This document shows, piece after piece, positions 22,380 to 34,754 of a stretch of 64,000 bases of DNA. Source of the stretch: Heterohyrax brucei (taxonomy: Eukaryota > Chordata > Mammalia > Hyracoidea > Procaviidae); contig CM053164.1 of the NCBI GenBank assembly GCA_028571685.1, positions 37,808,501 through 37,872,500 on the forward strand, in the 5' to 3' direction. A program made the translations under genes and the position numbers. The stretch's first letter is position 1. Each line of letters opens with the position of its first letter. The notes beneath the pieces are model-generated. The model was not told where the DNA came from, did not search any database, and was given only the letters and a program-made list of their open reading frames with translations.

Positions 22380-23110
22380 CTGAACTTCAACCAGTATTGC
22401 ACATTACTAGCATTATTTCACTTTCCTGACTCAAAAATCTTCAGTGGCTTCATATTGTCAAGAGTTTAAAATTCAAATTCCTTTGTCCTTTATCAAGGTC
22501 CTGCATAAGTTGACCCTAATTTATCTTCTCTGCCTCAACCCTTCTAAATAAACACTCCATTTCTGCAAAGTCCCCAGGACCCAACATCCTTACTATTGTT
22601 ACTACTTTTTCCTCTACTTGCAATGGTTTTTCTCACTTCTTTCCAAACCTTTATGGTTGTTGTTAGGTGCCACTGAGCTGGTTCCAATTCTTATCCACCT
22701 TGTGTATAACAGAACAGAACAATGCCTGGTTCTGCAGCACCAAATCTTACTTATCCTTAGGACCCAGCTCAAACTGAGAACACATGTTATCAGTGATCTT
22801 GCCTGCATCTGAACTCCTCTAGCACTTTTATATATGTACTATTATGTACAATGTATTGCAGTACACAATACAGTATATAGTACATACTTTGTATGTATAT
22901 TTATATATGTATACACACACTATTTCTTTTCCACCAGCTGAGTACTGTTTGTACTGTTAGTTTTCTTTTCCACGTGTACATTTAGTTTATCTCCCTAGCT
23001 AGACAATAAGCTATTTGAGGCAAGCATTAGTATTTTAGTCCCTTGTCTCTTTCAGTCCCTGGCTCAGTGCCTTTTACATAGTAAGGGCTTGATAATAACA
23101 AATGAACATA
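22380..23110 (+). mobile_element. L2 LINE 3' portion
   Basis: AAAATCTTCAGTGGCTTCATATTG, AAATTCAAATTCCTTTGTCC and later AGACAATAAGCTATTTGAGGCAAG...GGCTCAGTGCCTTTTACATAGTAAGGGC follow the mammal-wide L2 3' region and terminus. The middle holds a short RTE/AfroSINE tail and AT-rich sequence (22820-22920). Confidence 0.7.
22653..22740 (-). repeat. RTE/AfroSINE 3' tail fragment, antisense
   Basis: GTTGTTGTTAGGTGCCACTGAG starts the antisense of the tail shared by RTE and AfroSINE; GAACAATGCCTGGTTCTGC extends it in the RTE direction, so RTE is the likelier source. It interrupts the L2. Confidence 0.65.
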
Positions 23111-24055
23111 AATAAGTGGTAATTAGACTAAGATACCCTTGGACTGTTTCTGACAACAAAAACCCAAAATTTAAAATGATTTGTATATTATCCAGATCAG
23201 ACTTACCAGTGTGATACTTGAGAAACCCATAAGCCAAAGATTGGACAGGGCCACAAAACAAAACAAGACTAAATGGGCACAACAACCCAGGGGCAAGGAC
23301 AAGAACGCAGGAGGGGACAGGGAAAAAAATGATATTAACAACAGTCTTTAGCACTCATGAAACATAATTTACTTTAAGTGCTAGTAATGGAGTCTATTCT
23401 GCTCAAATTTTTTCCTAATGAAATGCAATCTAAATTAAATACACAACATAGTTAATTTAAAAAGTACTTAATAGGTGCATTGAGAACTGAAGGAATAATT
23501 TCTTTGAAATGACTACTGCTAAGAAGCTATACTTCTGAAAATGCTTAGAGCTTGAAAGCACTTGACAAATGTCTTCTCTCATAACATCCTTGAGAAATAG
23601 CCTTTTTGTAATTATTAATCAGGTTAAGGGACTTGGAAGTCCTTTAACTTCAGCATGTTAACTAAATTAAATGTTTATAGAGATGCACATTTAAATAACA
23701 ACATTAACAATCATTTTCTGTCACCCAGAGATATGTTTCTATTCCTTAGGATGTTGCAAGCTATGTTAGATAACATAAAGATAAAACTTAAATGACTAAA
23801 AAACTAACTTAATATTGACTTAGGACACACTGGTTTATTTAAATAGATCTCCCAAATATAAAATGTTGATAATGAATACAGACAGAATTCAAATATTAGA
23901 AATAAGCATATGATATTAATCAACAAAATAAAAGCATTAAGTAAGAAGGCAAGCTGAGAACTCACAAATGGTGATTTGAGGTGTTCGATTAAAAAATATA
24001 ATCTTCTTGTGAACCTATAAAAAAATGAGTATATTCCTTTATTTAACAGTGAGTT
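23111..24055. other. Intron 1 sequence with no recognised feature
   Basis: AT-rich, mostly unique. I see no coding exon or young repeat. Minor L1-like A-rich text only. Confidence 0.4.
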
Positions 24056-24059
24056 TACA

Positions 24060-24170
24060 ACCTACGCTGAACACTGTTAGGTACTGGTACAAAAAGGCAG
24101 GATCAGTTCTTGCCCTCAAGGAGCTTATCATTTTTTGAAAGAGGAAAGCACTAAATAATTATACAAATCT
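24060..24170 (+). repeat. Ancient mammal-wide interspersed repeat remnant
   Basis: ACACTGTTAGGTACTGGTACAAAAAGGCAGG...TTGCCCTCAAGGAGCTTATCA follows a well-known ancient repeat text (CACTGTTCTAGG...TGCCCTCATGGAGCTTAC). I do not assign the family. Confidence 0.45.
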
Positions 24171-24227
24171 TTAAATTACAGTTGTGATGTTATAAAATTA
24201 TAGGATATTATGGGATAATGTAGGAAT

Positions 24228-24430
24228 ATTGGTGATGCAGTGGTTAAGCACTCAGCTGCTAATTGAGAGGTTGGTGGTTTGAGCTCACCAGCTGTTCTGC
24301 AGAACAAAGATATGGCAGCCAGCTTCTGTAAGGCTTCATAGCCTTGGAAACTCTACGGGGCAGTTCTACTCAGTCCTATAAGGTCACTATGGGTTGGAAT
24401 CAGCTCAGTGACAATGAGTTGGGTTTTATG
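24228..24430 (+). repeat. AfroSINE, longer-body subtype
   Basis: TTGGTGATGCAGTGGTTAAGCACTC begins the head; the body contains the subtype segment AGATATGGCAGCCAGCTTCTGTAAGGCTT; the tail has ATAAGGTCACTATGGGTTGGAATCAGCTCAGTGACAATGAGTTGGG. Confidence 0.82.
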
Positions 24431-24529
24431 AGATAACATAATTGGAAACTAAAATTTTACTTTTCTATGAGTTTAGATCTATATATACTAAAAATGACAG
24501 TTGATCTAAGATTAAAGATACAGTCCTGG

Positions 24530-25030
24530 TACTTGAAAACTTGTACATGAAGTTCACAGCAGCATTCATTATTCATAATAGCCAAAAAATGGAAACAACC
24601 CATGTTCATCACGGATTATATGGTTACATAGAAGAGATAAAACACGGTATTTTATCTAGCATATGAAAAAATGAAGTATTAACCTGTAACATAGATGAAC
24701 CTTCAAAACATGCGGTCAAAGAAGCCAGTAATAAAGGACCACACACTGTATGACACCATTTATATGAAATGTCCAGAGAGCTAAGTCCAGAGAAAAAGAA
24801 CGTACATTAGATTGGTGGGTTGCCTAGGACTTTTGGGTGTTGAGGGTAACTGAGGAGTAACTGCTGTATGCTACGGGGTTTCTTTGGGGGGAAATGAAAA
24901 TGTTGAATGATGGCTACACAACTGTAAATAGACCTATATACCAAAAATCTGTGGGCTGTACAGTTTAAATAGGTGAATTGCATGGTATGTAAGCTATAAA
25001 TTAACAAAGGTGTAATAAAAAAAAAATCCT
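24530..25030 (+). mobile_element. Older L1 (L1M-type) 3' end, sense
   Basis: TTCACAGCAGCATTCATTATTCATAATAGCC, CACACTGTATGACACCATTTATATGAAATGTCCAG and CTGTACAGTTTAAATAGGTGAATTGCATGGTATG are the order of an L1M/L1PB-type ORF2 end and 3' UTR. It ends in an A-run at 25018-25027. Confidence 0.78.
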
Positions 25031-25268
25031 TGGGAACAAAAAGGAAATTTCCAAGTACTTAATCTCCTCTATAGGAAACCCTGAGATTTCTCTGTGGTCT
25101 GTTTATATTCAATTCAACTATTTGCAATGGCAATCAACTCTTCCCAAAGCCTCAGTCCAGTTCTCAGTCTCCTCTAGGTCTCAAGTTTCCCAATGTGTTC
25201 CTTTATCAACGAGCTCATCTTCTTTTCCCATTCCATGTTAATGCTGAGAGAATACACTCAGAAATACT
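25031..25268. other. Short unique stretch before an L1 insertion
   Basis: No feature recognised; its right end holds the left copy of the duplication flanking the next L1. Confidence 0.3.
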
Positions 25269-26337
25269 AGTAATCAACATGGTTTCAATTGGAAGACATT
25301 ATGTTGAGTGACATCAGTCAGCGGCATAAGGACAAATATTGTATGACACCCCCAGGACTTAAAAACAGACTCATTTGTAGAAAAGGCTCTGACGGCTGCA
25401 GGGAGAGGAGGGAGGGAAGGAGAAGGTTGGTTATAGATTAGACAGTTGACAGTAATTTGGTTGGGTAAAGTCAGTGACAGCACACATTAGAAAGATCAAT
25501 TTAACTGGACTTCAACATAACTTGCAAATTCTTCCAATTTTAACCCAATATTGCAAGGACAGAGCAGTAGGGGGAGGGGTCCGCGGACCATGGTCTCAGG
25601 GGACATTGAGGCCAACTGGTATAACTAGCCGATTGCTAAGAGAGTCTTTTGCACCCCATATTGGTAAATGGCACCTGGGCTCTTAAAAGCTAGCAAGCTG
25701 CCATCTGAGGTACACCAAATGGTCCCAACTCAGCTGGAACAGATGATCACCAAGGACAACAATGAAGTGGGGGAAGGAGAATCCAGAAGACAGAAAGAAC
25801 CACGTGAATGGGTGACTACATCAACACGTGACCAGAAGAACCAGATGGCACCCGGCCACCACAAATGACAGCCGTCATGGGGCTCACAATGTTGAGTCCA
25901 AGTGGCAACACGAGAAAAAAAAGGGGTACACTCTGAGAACTCCATTAAAAGACAGCAATTGATGATCTGAAGGCCTAGGGGTTCCCCTGTGAGCATGGCC
26001 CCAAGAGGTCACCTCTTTGGTCAGGAATAGATTGGACTCGACAACACACAGTGACCATATCATGTGTGCACTTTATGGTTCTATACATCTATAGGATGTC
26101 GTCCTACTGGCCTCTTACTGGGAGGAGTGGAGAGGGTAGACAGAGGAGACAGGAGATTTTTAAGAAGATATGACATGCACAGAATGGAAAAGAGGACTGT
26201 GCTGTCACTGGGCAAGGAGAGCAAAAGGAGCTGCAGATAGGCGGGCATGCAAATATAAACTGGATTATACACTTTCACTCAATCATAATTTTAAAAAAAT
26301 GTAGTGTCAAAAACAAACAAAAAAGAAATAATAATAA
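25269..26337 (+). mobile_element. Afrotherian L1 3' end, sense
   Basis: Begins in the last ORF2 codons (GGTTTCAATTGGAAGACATTATGTTGAGTGAC) and runs through the 3' UTR (GGACATTGAGGCCAACTGG, TTAAAAGCTAGCAAGCTGCC) to an A-rich tail. TCAGAAATACT (25258-25268) and TCAGAAATGACT (26338-26349) look like the target-site duplication. Confidence 0.82.
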
Positions 26338-28537
26338 TCAGAAATGACTGCATGTTTTTAAAACCTCTGTAAGTTCTGTCTACACAGAAAATCAAAATTT
26401 GGGCAGAAGCTAAAGGTCTTAGAGATAAATTTCTAAATCTGGTTGTTCCCAGTGTAAGGCCACACTTGATAGGAAATGTATACATTTTCTACTTCTCTCA
26501 GTTTAGCTGTACTCAAGAATTTAACGAGATTTCTGAAAGAGACAAAAAAATCTAGTCATGATCTCAAAAGAGGGTGTACAGAGATCATACATGCTTATTT
26601 AAAAAAAATCTAAATAGTATAGAAATGTATAACTATGAATGCAAAAAATATTCCTAGATTATCATCAATAACATGTTATTAGGCACCTTATAGCTAGTTT
26701 CAACTTACAATGACTCTATGTATAACAGAATGAAACAATGTCCATTACTGTACCATCCACATAATTACTACTATGTTTGAGCCAGTTTTTTTAGCCACTG
26801 TGTCAATCCACCTTATTTAGGGTCTTCTTTTTTAACCGATCTTCCACTTGACCAAGAATGACATCCCTCCCTCAGGGATTGCTCCTTTCTGCTAACATGT
26901 CCAAAGTACATGAGATTAAGTCTCAATGTCCTTGCTTCTAAAGAGCATTCTGACAGCACTTCTTCCATGAGATATGTTCATTCTTCTGAGAGTCCATGTA
27001 TATTCAATATCCTTCACCAAATCATAATTCAAACACATCAGTTCTTTCATATTCTTTATTTATTATCCAGCTTTGCATGTATGGGATGTGACTGAGAATA
27101 CCATGACTTCAGTCAGGCACACTTTAGTCCTGAAGTGACATCTTCGCTTTCTAACACTTTAAAGAAATTTCTCACAGCAGATGTGCTGAACGCAACGTGT
27201 TGTCTGGTTTCTTGACTGCTGCTTCCATGGACACTGACTGTGGATCCAAGTAAAATGAAAACCTTTACAACTTCAATCTTTTCTCCATTTATTAGGACAT
27301 TGCTTACTGGTCCAGTTGTGATCCTTGTTTTCTTTATGTTGAGGTGTAATCCATACCAAAGGCTGAAATCTTTCATCTTCATCAGTAAGTGCTTCACATC
27401 CTCTTTACTTTCGGGAAACAAGTTTGTGTTATCTGCCTATCACAGGCTTTTGAATGAGTCTTCCTCCAATCCTGATGCTGCGTTCTTCTTCATATAGTCC
27501 AGCGTCTTAGATTATCTGCTAGGCATACAGACTGAATAAATACAATGAAAAGTTACAACCCTACCACATTCCTTTCCTGATTTGAAACCACACAGTATCC
27601 CCTTGTTCTGTTTGAACATCTGCCTCTTGGTCTGTATACAGGTTCACGTGAGCACAATTACGTGTTCTGGAATTTCCATTCTTTGCAATGTTACTCATAC
27701 AGTTCAAAGCCTTCACACAGTTGATAAAACACAGGTAAACATCTTTCTGGTATTCTCTGCTTTTAGCCAAGATCCCTCATTCTATCACTTCTTCTGAATC
27801 CTGATTGGATTTCTGGCAGTTACTCTTAAATGTACTATTGTAACTGCTTTTGAACAATCTCCAGCAAAATTTTAGCTGTGTGTGATGTTAATGATGCTGT
27901 TCAAAAATTTTCTTATTCTCTCAGATCACCTTTCCTAGAATGAGCACAAATACTCATCTCTTCCCATCAACTGACCATGAAGCTATCTTCCAAATTTCAA
28001 GACACAGACAAGTAAGCAATTCCAATGTTGCATCTGTTTGCTGAAACATGTCAGTTAGTATTTCATCAGTTTTTGTCACCTTATTTTTCATCAACACCTT
28101 CAGTGCAGCTTGGACTTTTTCTTCAATATCACGTTTTTTTTTTTAAATCATAAGCTGCCTCTTAAAAACAGTTGAATGTCAACCAATTCATTTTGGTTCA
28201 GTGACTCTATGTATTCTTTCCATCTTCTTTTAAAGCTTCTTGCATCATTCAACATTTTGCCCACAGAGTTCTTCAATATCACAACTTGAGGCCTAAATTT
28301 TTTCTTTAGTTCTTTCAGCTTCAGAAATGCCAAGTGTGTTCTTTCCTTTTGGTTTTCTGACTTTATATCTCTGGACATTTCATTATAATATTTCACTTTG
28401 TTGCCTTGAGCCATCCTTTGAAATCTTCAGTTCCTTTACTTCATCATTTCATCTCTTAACTCTAGCTACATTCAAGAGCAAGTCACAGAGTCTCTTCTAA
28501 CATCCATTTTCGTCTTTTTTTTCTGTCTTTTTAATGA

Positions 28538-29994
28538 CTGTTATGGATTGATACACCCAAAAATGTACATATCAATTTGGGTGGACCATGATTCCCAGTA
28601 TAGTATGATTGTGTACCACTTTGTCATTTGATGGAAATTTCCTATGTGCTGCAAGTTCTATCACTATGATTTAATAAGATGAATTAGTGGCAGTGACGCT
28701 GATGAGGTCTGGAAGATTGGAATCTATACACGGATTAAGAGGCAGTCATGTTAACAGAACAAGGGGGCACTGCATAGTTCGAAGTCAGGAAAGTTGTGCA
28801 TCAGGGTTGTATCCTTTCACCATACCTTTTCACTCTGTATGCTGAGCAAATAATCCAAGAAGATGGACTCTATGAAGAACAATGAGGCATCAGGTTGGAG
28901 GAAGACTTACTAACAACCAGCAATATACAGATAATACAACTTTGCCTGCTGAAAGTGAAGAGGGTTTAAAACACTGTTGAAGATCCGAGACCACAGGTTT
29001 CAGAATGGACTGCACCTCAACATCAAGAAAACAAAAACCCTCACAATTGGACCAGTAAGCAATGTCATGCTAAATGGAGAAAGGATTGAGGTTGTCAAGG
29101 ATTTCATTTTGCTTTGTTCCAAAATCAATGCCCATGGAAGCATCAGTCAAAGAATCAAAAGACACATTGCACTGGGAAAATGTGCTGTAATAGACCTTTC
29201 TAAAGTATTGAAAAATAAAGATGTCACGTTGAAGACTAAGGCACACCTGACCCCAACCAAGGTATTCTCAATTGCATCACATACATGTAAAAGCTTGATG
29301 ATGAATAACGAAGGCAGAGGAGTTGACACTTTTGAATCGTGATGCTGGAGAAGAACACTGAATGTACCACGGACTGCCAAAAGAGCAAACAGATTTGTCT
29401 TGGAAGAAGTACAGCCAGTGTTCCTTGGAAGCAGGGACAAGACTGCATCTTACATACTTTGAATGTGTTATCAGAAGGGATCAATCCCTTGAGAAGGACA
29501 TCATGCTCAGTAAAACAGAGGGTCAGTAAAAAGAGGAGTATTCTCAAGATGGACTGACACGGTGCTTGCAACAATGGGTTTAAACACAAAAATGATTGTG
29601 AGCAAGCTGCAAGACTGGGCAGTGTTTCGTTATGTTGTGCATGGGGCCACTGTTAGCTGGAACTGACTTGACAGCACCTAATAACAATAGTATTTTATTA
29701 AGTTAGCAGAAGCACACAGACACATGGGGACATCATACCACCAACAAAGCAGTGTCAGGAGCCGAGTGTGTCCTTTGGACTTGAGGCTCCTGTACTGAGA
29801 TGTTTCCAGGCCAAGGGAAAACTGATGCATCACAAGGACCTACATCCAGATCCAAAAGAGATAGAAAGTTGTCCCCCGGAGCTGATGCCCTTAAATTTGG
29901 ACTCAGCCTACTAGACTGGGAGAGAATAAATCTCTCTTTGTTAAAGCTATCCACTTGTGGTATTTCTGTTATAATAGCACTAGATGACTAACAC
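28538..29994 (+). mobile_element. LTR inserted in RTE, itself split by another RTE
   Basis: Starts TGTTATGGATTGATACACCC (28539) and ends ...AGCACTAGATGACTAACA, matching the uninterrupted LTR at 52300-52828. A 5-base direct repeat AATGA flanks it (28533-28537 and 29995-29999). The LTR body is 28539-28717 plus about 29690-29994; between lies a sense RTE 3' fragment. No retroviral genes. Confidence 0.7.
28718..29688 (+). mobile_element. RTE LINE 3' part, sense, nested in the LTR
   Basis: From the reverse transcriptase (GCATCAGGGTTGTATCCTTTCACC region, about 28800) to the tail. A long frame at 28977-29342 reads NGLHLNIKKTKTLTIGPVSN, GERIEVVKDFILLCSKINA and later KVLKNKDVTLKTKAHLTP. The YADD-like active site (about 28925-28945) is mutated. 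The tail ends near GACTTGACAGCACCTAATAACAA. Confidence 0.88.
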
Positions 29995-31284
29995 AATGAG
30001 CTTTTGCTTTCTTCATGTATGATGTCCTTAGTGTCATTCCACAACTCATCTGGTCTTCAGTTATTAGTGCTCAATATATGTCAAGTCTCTCCTTGAGATG
30101 GTCTCTCAACTCAAATGGGATAAGGTCAAAGTCGTATTTTGGCTCTCATGAACTTGCTGTAATTTTCTTTAGCTTCAGCTTGAGCTTACATATGCAATTG
30201 ATTGGTCTGCTCCTCAGCTGATCCCTGGTCTTGTTTTCAGTAACGACTCTGGGCTTCTCCATTGTCTGTTTGCATGGATATAGTCAACTTGAATCCTGTG
30301 TATTCCATCCAGTGAGGTTCACATGTACAGCTGCCATTTAGGTTGTCGAAAAAAGTAGTTATAATGAAGAAGTCTTGTACAATTCTATCATGCAATCTTC
30401 AAAATTTTTCTATCATCAAGTCTGTAGTTTTCAACTACTAATCCTTCTTCATTCCTAATTTTCTCAATCCAGTCACCAGTAATGTATCTTAATTGCATGT
30501 TTAATCAATTTCCTACTGCAGAAGTTGGTAAAAATCTTCATATTTCCTTATCTTTTGCATTAGTGGTTGGTACACAAACTTGAAAAATAGTCACATTAAC
30601 CACTCTTCTTGTAAGCATACAGATATTATCCTATCACTGACAGTACTGTACTTCAGGTTAGATCTTGCAATGTTCTTTTTGACAATGCATGCAACACGAG
30701 TCCTTCTGGCATTGCTGGTACAGCAGTGCATATTGTTAGATTCAGACTGGCGAGTACTAGTCCATTATACTTGTAATGTGTAGGACACTGATCTTCATGC
30801 ATTCCATTTTTGATGATTTCCAATTTCCTGAGATTCATACTTCATACATTCCATGTCCTGATTATTAATGTTTCTTTTAATATTGAGTCATGCCATTTCA
30901 GTAAATAAAGCTCCTGAAAGCTTTACTCCATCGTATCATTAAGGTCAAAGCTACTTTGTGGAAGCAGTTCTTTCCCAATCACATTTTGAGTGACTTCCAA
31001 TATGAGGGACTCATCTGCCGGCACCATACCATACAATGCTCTGCTGCTCTTTTATAAGGTTTTCACTGGCCAGGTTTTTCAGAAGTAGACTGCCTTGTCC
31101 TTCCTCTTAGTCTTAGTCTAGCAGCTACTCTAAAACCTGCTCACCAGGGTGGTAAGTAAAATACTTGTGGCATAGCTTCCAGCATCATACAAGCTACCAG
31201 AATATGACAAACTTAGGCTTGTGGGGTTTACCACAGTAGCTAAATATTCTTAAATGGCCTTTTTTTGAAGAGCAACTACACTGT

Positions 31285-31376
31285 AGTACCCTTTACCATC
31301 TAGTTGACTCCTACTCATAGCAACCCTACAGGAATGAATAGAATTGCCCCTTGCGTTTCCAAGAAGCAGCTGGTGG
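31285..31376 (-). repeat. AfroSINE fragment, antisense
   Basis: CTAGTTGACTCCTACTCATAGCAACCCTACAGGAATGAATAGAATTGCCCC is the antisense of the AfroSINE body and tail. The head is missing. Confidence 0.7.
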
Positions 31377-31404
31377 ATAAAACTGTCCTCCCTTTTAATA
31401 CTGA

Positions 31405-32620
31405 TTGTGCTTCACGTGAAAGTTTACAATCCATGCTTACCTGCATATAAAATCCCACACCCACACCACTATACAACTCTAGCTAGTCTCCCTATTGAGT
31501 GACGCCGCACTCCTACTTTCCACCCTGTACTTTCCATATCCATTCAACGAACTCCGGTACCTCTCCACCCTCTCACTCCCTCTTTGGACAGGAGTTGCTC
31601 AGACAGCCTCAAACGTATTTGCAAGCCAAGAGGTACACTCTTTGTAAGCATCACTCTGTGTCTTATACTCCAGTCCAATCTTTGTCTGAAGAATTGGCTT
31701 TAGTACTGGCTTCAGCTCTGTAATAACAGAAAGTCTGGGGGCCACGTCCTCATGTCCTCCAGTCTGTCATGCCATTAAGTCTGGTTTTTTAATAAGAGTT
31801 CTAGTTCTGCATTCCCATTTATCTCCTGCTATATCAGGTACTCTATGTGTGTTCCCTGTCAAGGCAGTCTAATGGTAGCCAAGCACCATCTTTAAAATCT
31901 CGAGATCACATGGCCCCTTCTCTTTCCTGGGCTCATATTTCCCTCATATCTTTGATGTCTTTTCTCCTGTGCTCCAGGTGCACTGGGACCAACTGATGCT
32001 CCTTACATGGCAGCCTGCTGGCTTTTAAGATCCTAGACACCACTTACGAAGGTGGGATGCAGAACATTTTTGAAAAAAAGTTATGCCAATTGACTTAGAT
32101 GTCCCCTGAAACCATGGTCCCCAGGCCCCTGCCCCTGTTACTGTCTCCCTCAAAATGTTGGGTTTTATTTAGGAAACTTCTTAGCTGTTGTTACAGTCCA
32201 GCTATGCTAACCCCCCTTTTATTGCACACTGTCACTCCCTTGACCTACCCCAATTCCTATCTACTATCTAATCTATGGGAACCCTGGTGACATAACGCTT
32301 AAGTGCTATAGCTGCTAACCAAACTATAGGCAGTTCAAACCCACCAGGTGCTCCTTGGAAACTCTATGGGGTAGTTCTACACTGTCTAAAGGGTTGCTAT
32401 GAATTGGAATCAACTTGATGGCATTTTTAAAAATCTAACGTATGAATACCCCTTTCCCTCCCTCCCACCCTTATAACCATCAAAGATTATTTTCTTTTGT
32501 GCTTAAACCTCTTCTTGAGTCCTTAAAATAGTGGTCTCACACAGTGTTTGTCCTTTTGCATCTGACTAATTTCACTCAGCATGACTTTTAGATAATTCAG
32601 TGTTACGAGATGTCAGAATG
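31405..32620 (-). mobile_element. Afrotherian L1 3' end, antisense, with an AfroSINE insert
   Basis: CGTGAAAGTTTACAATCC starts the 3' UTR; CCAGTCCAATCTTTGTCTGAAG, GGGACCAACTGATGCTCC, AGGTGGGATGCAGAACATTTTTG and CATCAAAGATTATTTTC...CTAATTTCACTCAGCATG reach the ORF2 end. An AfroSINE interrupts at 32277-32440. Confidence 0.8.
32277..32440 (+). repeat. AfroSINE
   Basis: GGGAACCCTGGTGACATAACGC head, GCTGCTAACCAAACTATAGG, then ACCAGGTGCTCCTTGGAAACTCTATGGGG body and GAATTGGAATCAACTTGATGGCA tail. Nested in antisense L1. Confidence 0.88.
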
Positions 32621-32796
32621 CTGATTTTTTGATTAGCAGCTGAGCTCTTAAGTGTGCCACCAGCAGCTGTCACCAATTGCTCTTTGAAAAAGCCATTGTT
32701 TTTGTTTTTTTTTGTCAGCAGTATGTTTATCCCTCAAGCCCTATCAACAGGTGTCCATCATGTTTTAATTACTGTCAATCTGATTTAAAAAAAAGA

Positions 32797-32945
32797 ACCC
32801 CTTGCCATTAAGTCAATTCTGACTCATAGCGACCCTACAGAACAGAGCAGAACTGTCTCATCAGGTTTCTAAGGGGCAGCGGGTGGACTCAAACCGCCAA
32901 TCTTTCGGTTAGCAGCCATAGCACTAAACCACTACGCCATTACAG
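32797..32945 (-). repeat. AfroSINE, antisense
   Basis: CATTAAGTCAATTCTGACTCATAGCGACCC tail, CTAAGGGGCAGCGGGTGG body and GGTTAGCAGCCATAGC...ACCACTACGCCATTA head in reverse. A second antisense head fragment, GATTAGCAGCTGAGCTCTTAAG, lies at about 32630-32690. Confidence 0.82.
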
Positions 32946-33602
32946 TTTCTACCAATCTGATTAGTTAGAAGCAATTTTATTGTTACTTCAATTTGCATTT
33001 CACTGACGACAAATGAAATTGAGCATCTCTGCACACAGTTACTAGATATTCAGATTTGCTCTTCTGTGTATTGCTTAATTCATATCCCCTATCCATTTTT
33101 TCAGGTTGGTTATGCATCTCTTATCAGTTTTTCTGGCTTTGGTTTGTTTTGTTTTTAATGTGGTAGATATTTTTTGCCTGTCATATAAGCTAAACATATG
33201 CCACAGTCTGGTGTCTGCCTTTTAATTTATTTTTTACAGATATTTTTGCCATGCAATTGGTACTATTATTATTTATAAGTACTCACTTATGCTTTCCTTT
33301 TACAGCATTTGGATTTACTTTGAAATGGTTCCCTTGATACTGTATATGTGCTGTTCATTCAATTATACTTTCATCTCTATTTTTTGTATGTAAGGGACAA
33401 GAGGCCCAACTCAATTTTCTTGCAGATAAATAATTATGCCAGTAGTATTTTATTAAATAAATCATTCTTAACCCACTGATTTAAAATATTACCTCTGTAA
33501 CTTCTTAAATTTTCTTACATAATAGCACCTACTTCTGGGCTCTATCTGTTCTTCTGATGTTTTTCTTATGCAAATATAATACCATGTTTTTGTGTGTGCA
33601 TG
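32946..33602 (-). mobile_element. Older L1 (L1M-type), antisense, end of ORF2 region
   Basis: CAATTTGCATTTCACTGACGACAAATGAAATTGAGCATC, TGCTCTTCTGTGTATTGC and CTTTCTTTGAAATGG-like antisense phrases follow the L1 consensus order. It is strongly decayed. Confidence 0.65.
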
Positions 33603-33760
33603 TGCTTTAAGTTTAAAATTCAAGTCAGTTTCCCATACAAAAGCTTACACACAGTGTTAGGTGACTCTAACCAGCTCCTGTCCCTCTCTCTGCCTTCTCA
33701 TCTTACCTCTGGATGACAGCTACCCAGCTAGTCTCATGTATAATACTGTCTTGATTGGTT
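33603..33760 (-). mobile_element. Afrotherian L1 3' UTR tip, antisense
   Basis: TTTAAAATTCAAGTCAGTTTCCCATACAAAAGC, GTGTTAGGTGACTCTAACC and CTGCCTTCTCATC correspond to the same 3' UTR tip at 62400-62580. Confidence 0.65.
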
Positions 33761-33764
33761 TCAG

Positions 33765-34425
33765 ACAAAACTTTATTATCAAAGCAGACTTTTTCCTCTT
33801 CTACTATTTTCTCCCATTCTTTTTCATATTTTGATTACTTCTTTTCAGATAATTATTTTTTTCATAAGAATTTTAGGGTAATTTTTCCCACTTACAAAAG
33901 AAGACTCATAAACCTGTTAAGATTTTAATTCCAACTACATTAAACTCATGTATTAATTTTGAGAGAAACATCATTATAAAACTGTGTTTCCATTTGTTCA
34001 AATCTTGTCTTACACCTTTAGTGAAATTTTAATTTACTATACCTTTCTTTCACACATACTCCTAAAATTTTACAGTTTTTGGTTAGTATTACAAATGGAA
34101 CATATTTTTCCATTTCCATTTTTAGCTGTAATTGCTAATATGGATTAAAAATCGATTTTCTTATTGCATCTCCAGAACCTGTAATACAATTTTCAATAAA
34201 CAATGGTAGCAAAAAATACCTAATTTTAATGGAAGCGGCTTTAGTACTTTACCATTTGTATGTTTCATGTTGGTTAATATGCACTTTTTGTACCTAATTT
34301 TAATGGAAATAGCTTTAATACTTTACCACTTGTATGATGTTTGATGTTGGTTAGTAATATTTATTCCTTACTTTATTTAAATCACTTCATTTTATCCTGA
34401 TTTTTCTGAAAGTGTTTATTAAGAC
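33765..34425. other. Intron 1 AT-rich sequence, no feature recognised
   Basis: No gene. A local imperfect duplication is visible: TACCTAATTTTAATGGAAGCGGCTTTAGTACTTTACC (about 34217) and TACCTAATTTTAATGGAAATAGC (about 34290) share text about 73 bases apart. Probably decayed L1. Confidence 0.4.
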
Positions 34426-34427
34426 TA

Positions 34428-34594
34428 TTGGTGGTGTAGTGATTAAGTGCTATGGCTGTTAACCAGAAGGTCAACAGTTCAAATCTGCCAGAGTGACACT
34501 CGACAGTGAGGTATGTAGCACTTCTACAGTTCTACTCTGTCTACAGGGTCACTATAAGTGTGAAATGACTTGACGGTAGTGCATTTGGTTTGGT
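34428..34594 (+). repeat. AfroSINE
   Basis: TTGGTGGTGTAGTGATTAAGTGCTATGGCTGTTAACC head with CAGTTCAAATC B-box; the tail has CTACAGGGTCACTATAAGTGTGAAATGACTTGACGG. About 25 bases in the middle are non-consensus. Confidence 0.85.
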
Positions 34595-34754
34595 TACTGG
34601 AATATATCAATTTTTTTTTTTTGCTACTTGTGTGCAATATTTTACTGGCAGTCTCAGCCAAAAATGCATACCAACCAGTAAGAAAAAAGTCAAACTACCT
34701 TTAATTGTAGATGATATGGTTGTATATGTAGAAGATCCTATATATTTTTTAAAA

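Larger units (their letters stand above)
26670..31222 (-). mobile_element. Near full-length RTE LINE, antisense, split by an LTR
   Basis: The 3' tail is at about 26670-26780, the C-terminal and reverse-transcriptase region at 26900-27800 (minus frame 27421-27113 reads DFSLWYGLHLNIKKTRITTGPVSN), a linker at 28414-28148 (RSFKRRWKEYIESLNQNELV), then after the LTR (28538-29994) the endonuclease at 30000-30870 (MNLRKLEIIKNGM) and 5' UTR-like text to about 31222. Minus the insert the length is about 3.1 kb, the usual RTE size. Many stops and shifts make it inactive. Confidence 0.85.

Noticed and set aside
24228-24430. tRNA-like sequence with B-box-like motif
   Set aside because: It and the similar sites belong to AfroSINE copies; no cloverleaf with a complete acceptor stem is preserved.
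28977-29342. 121-codon plus-strand frame
   Set aside because: It is a surviving stretch of RTE reverse-transcriptase C-terminal region (LNIKKTKTLTIGPVSN), not a host gene.
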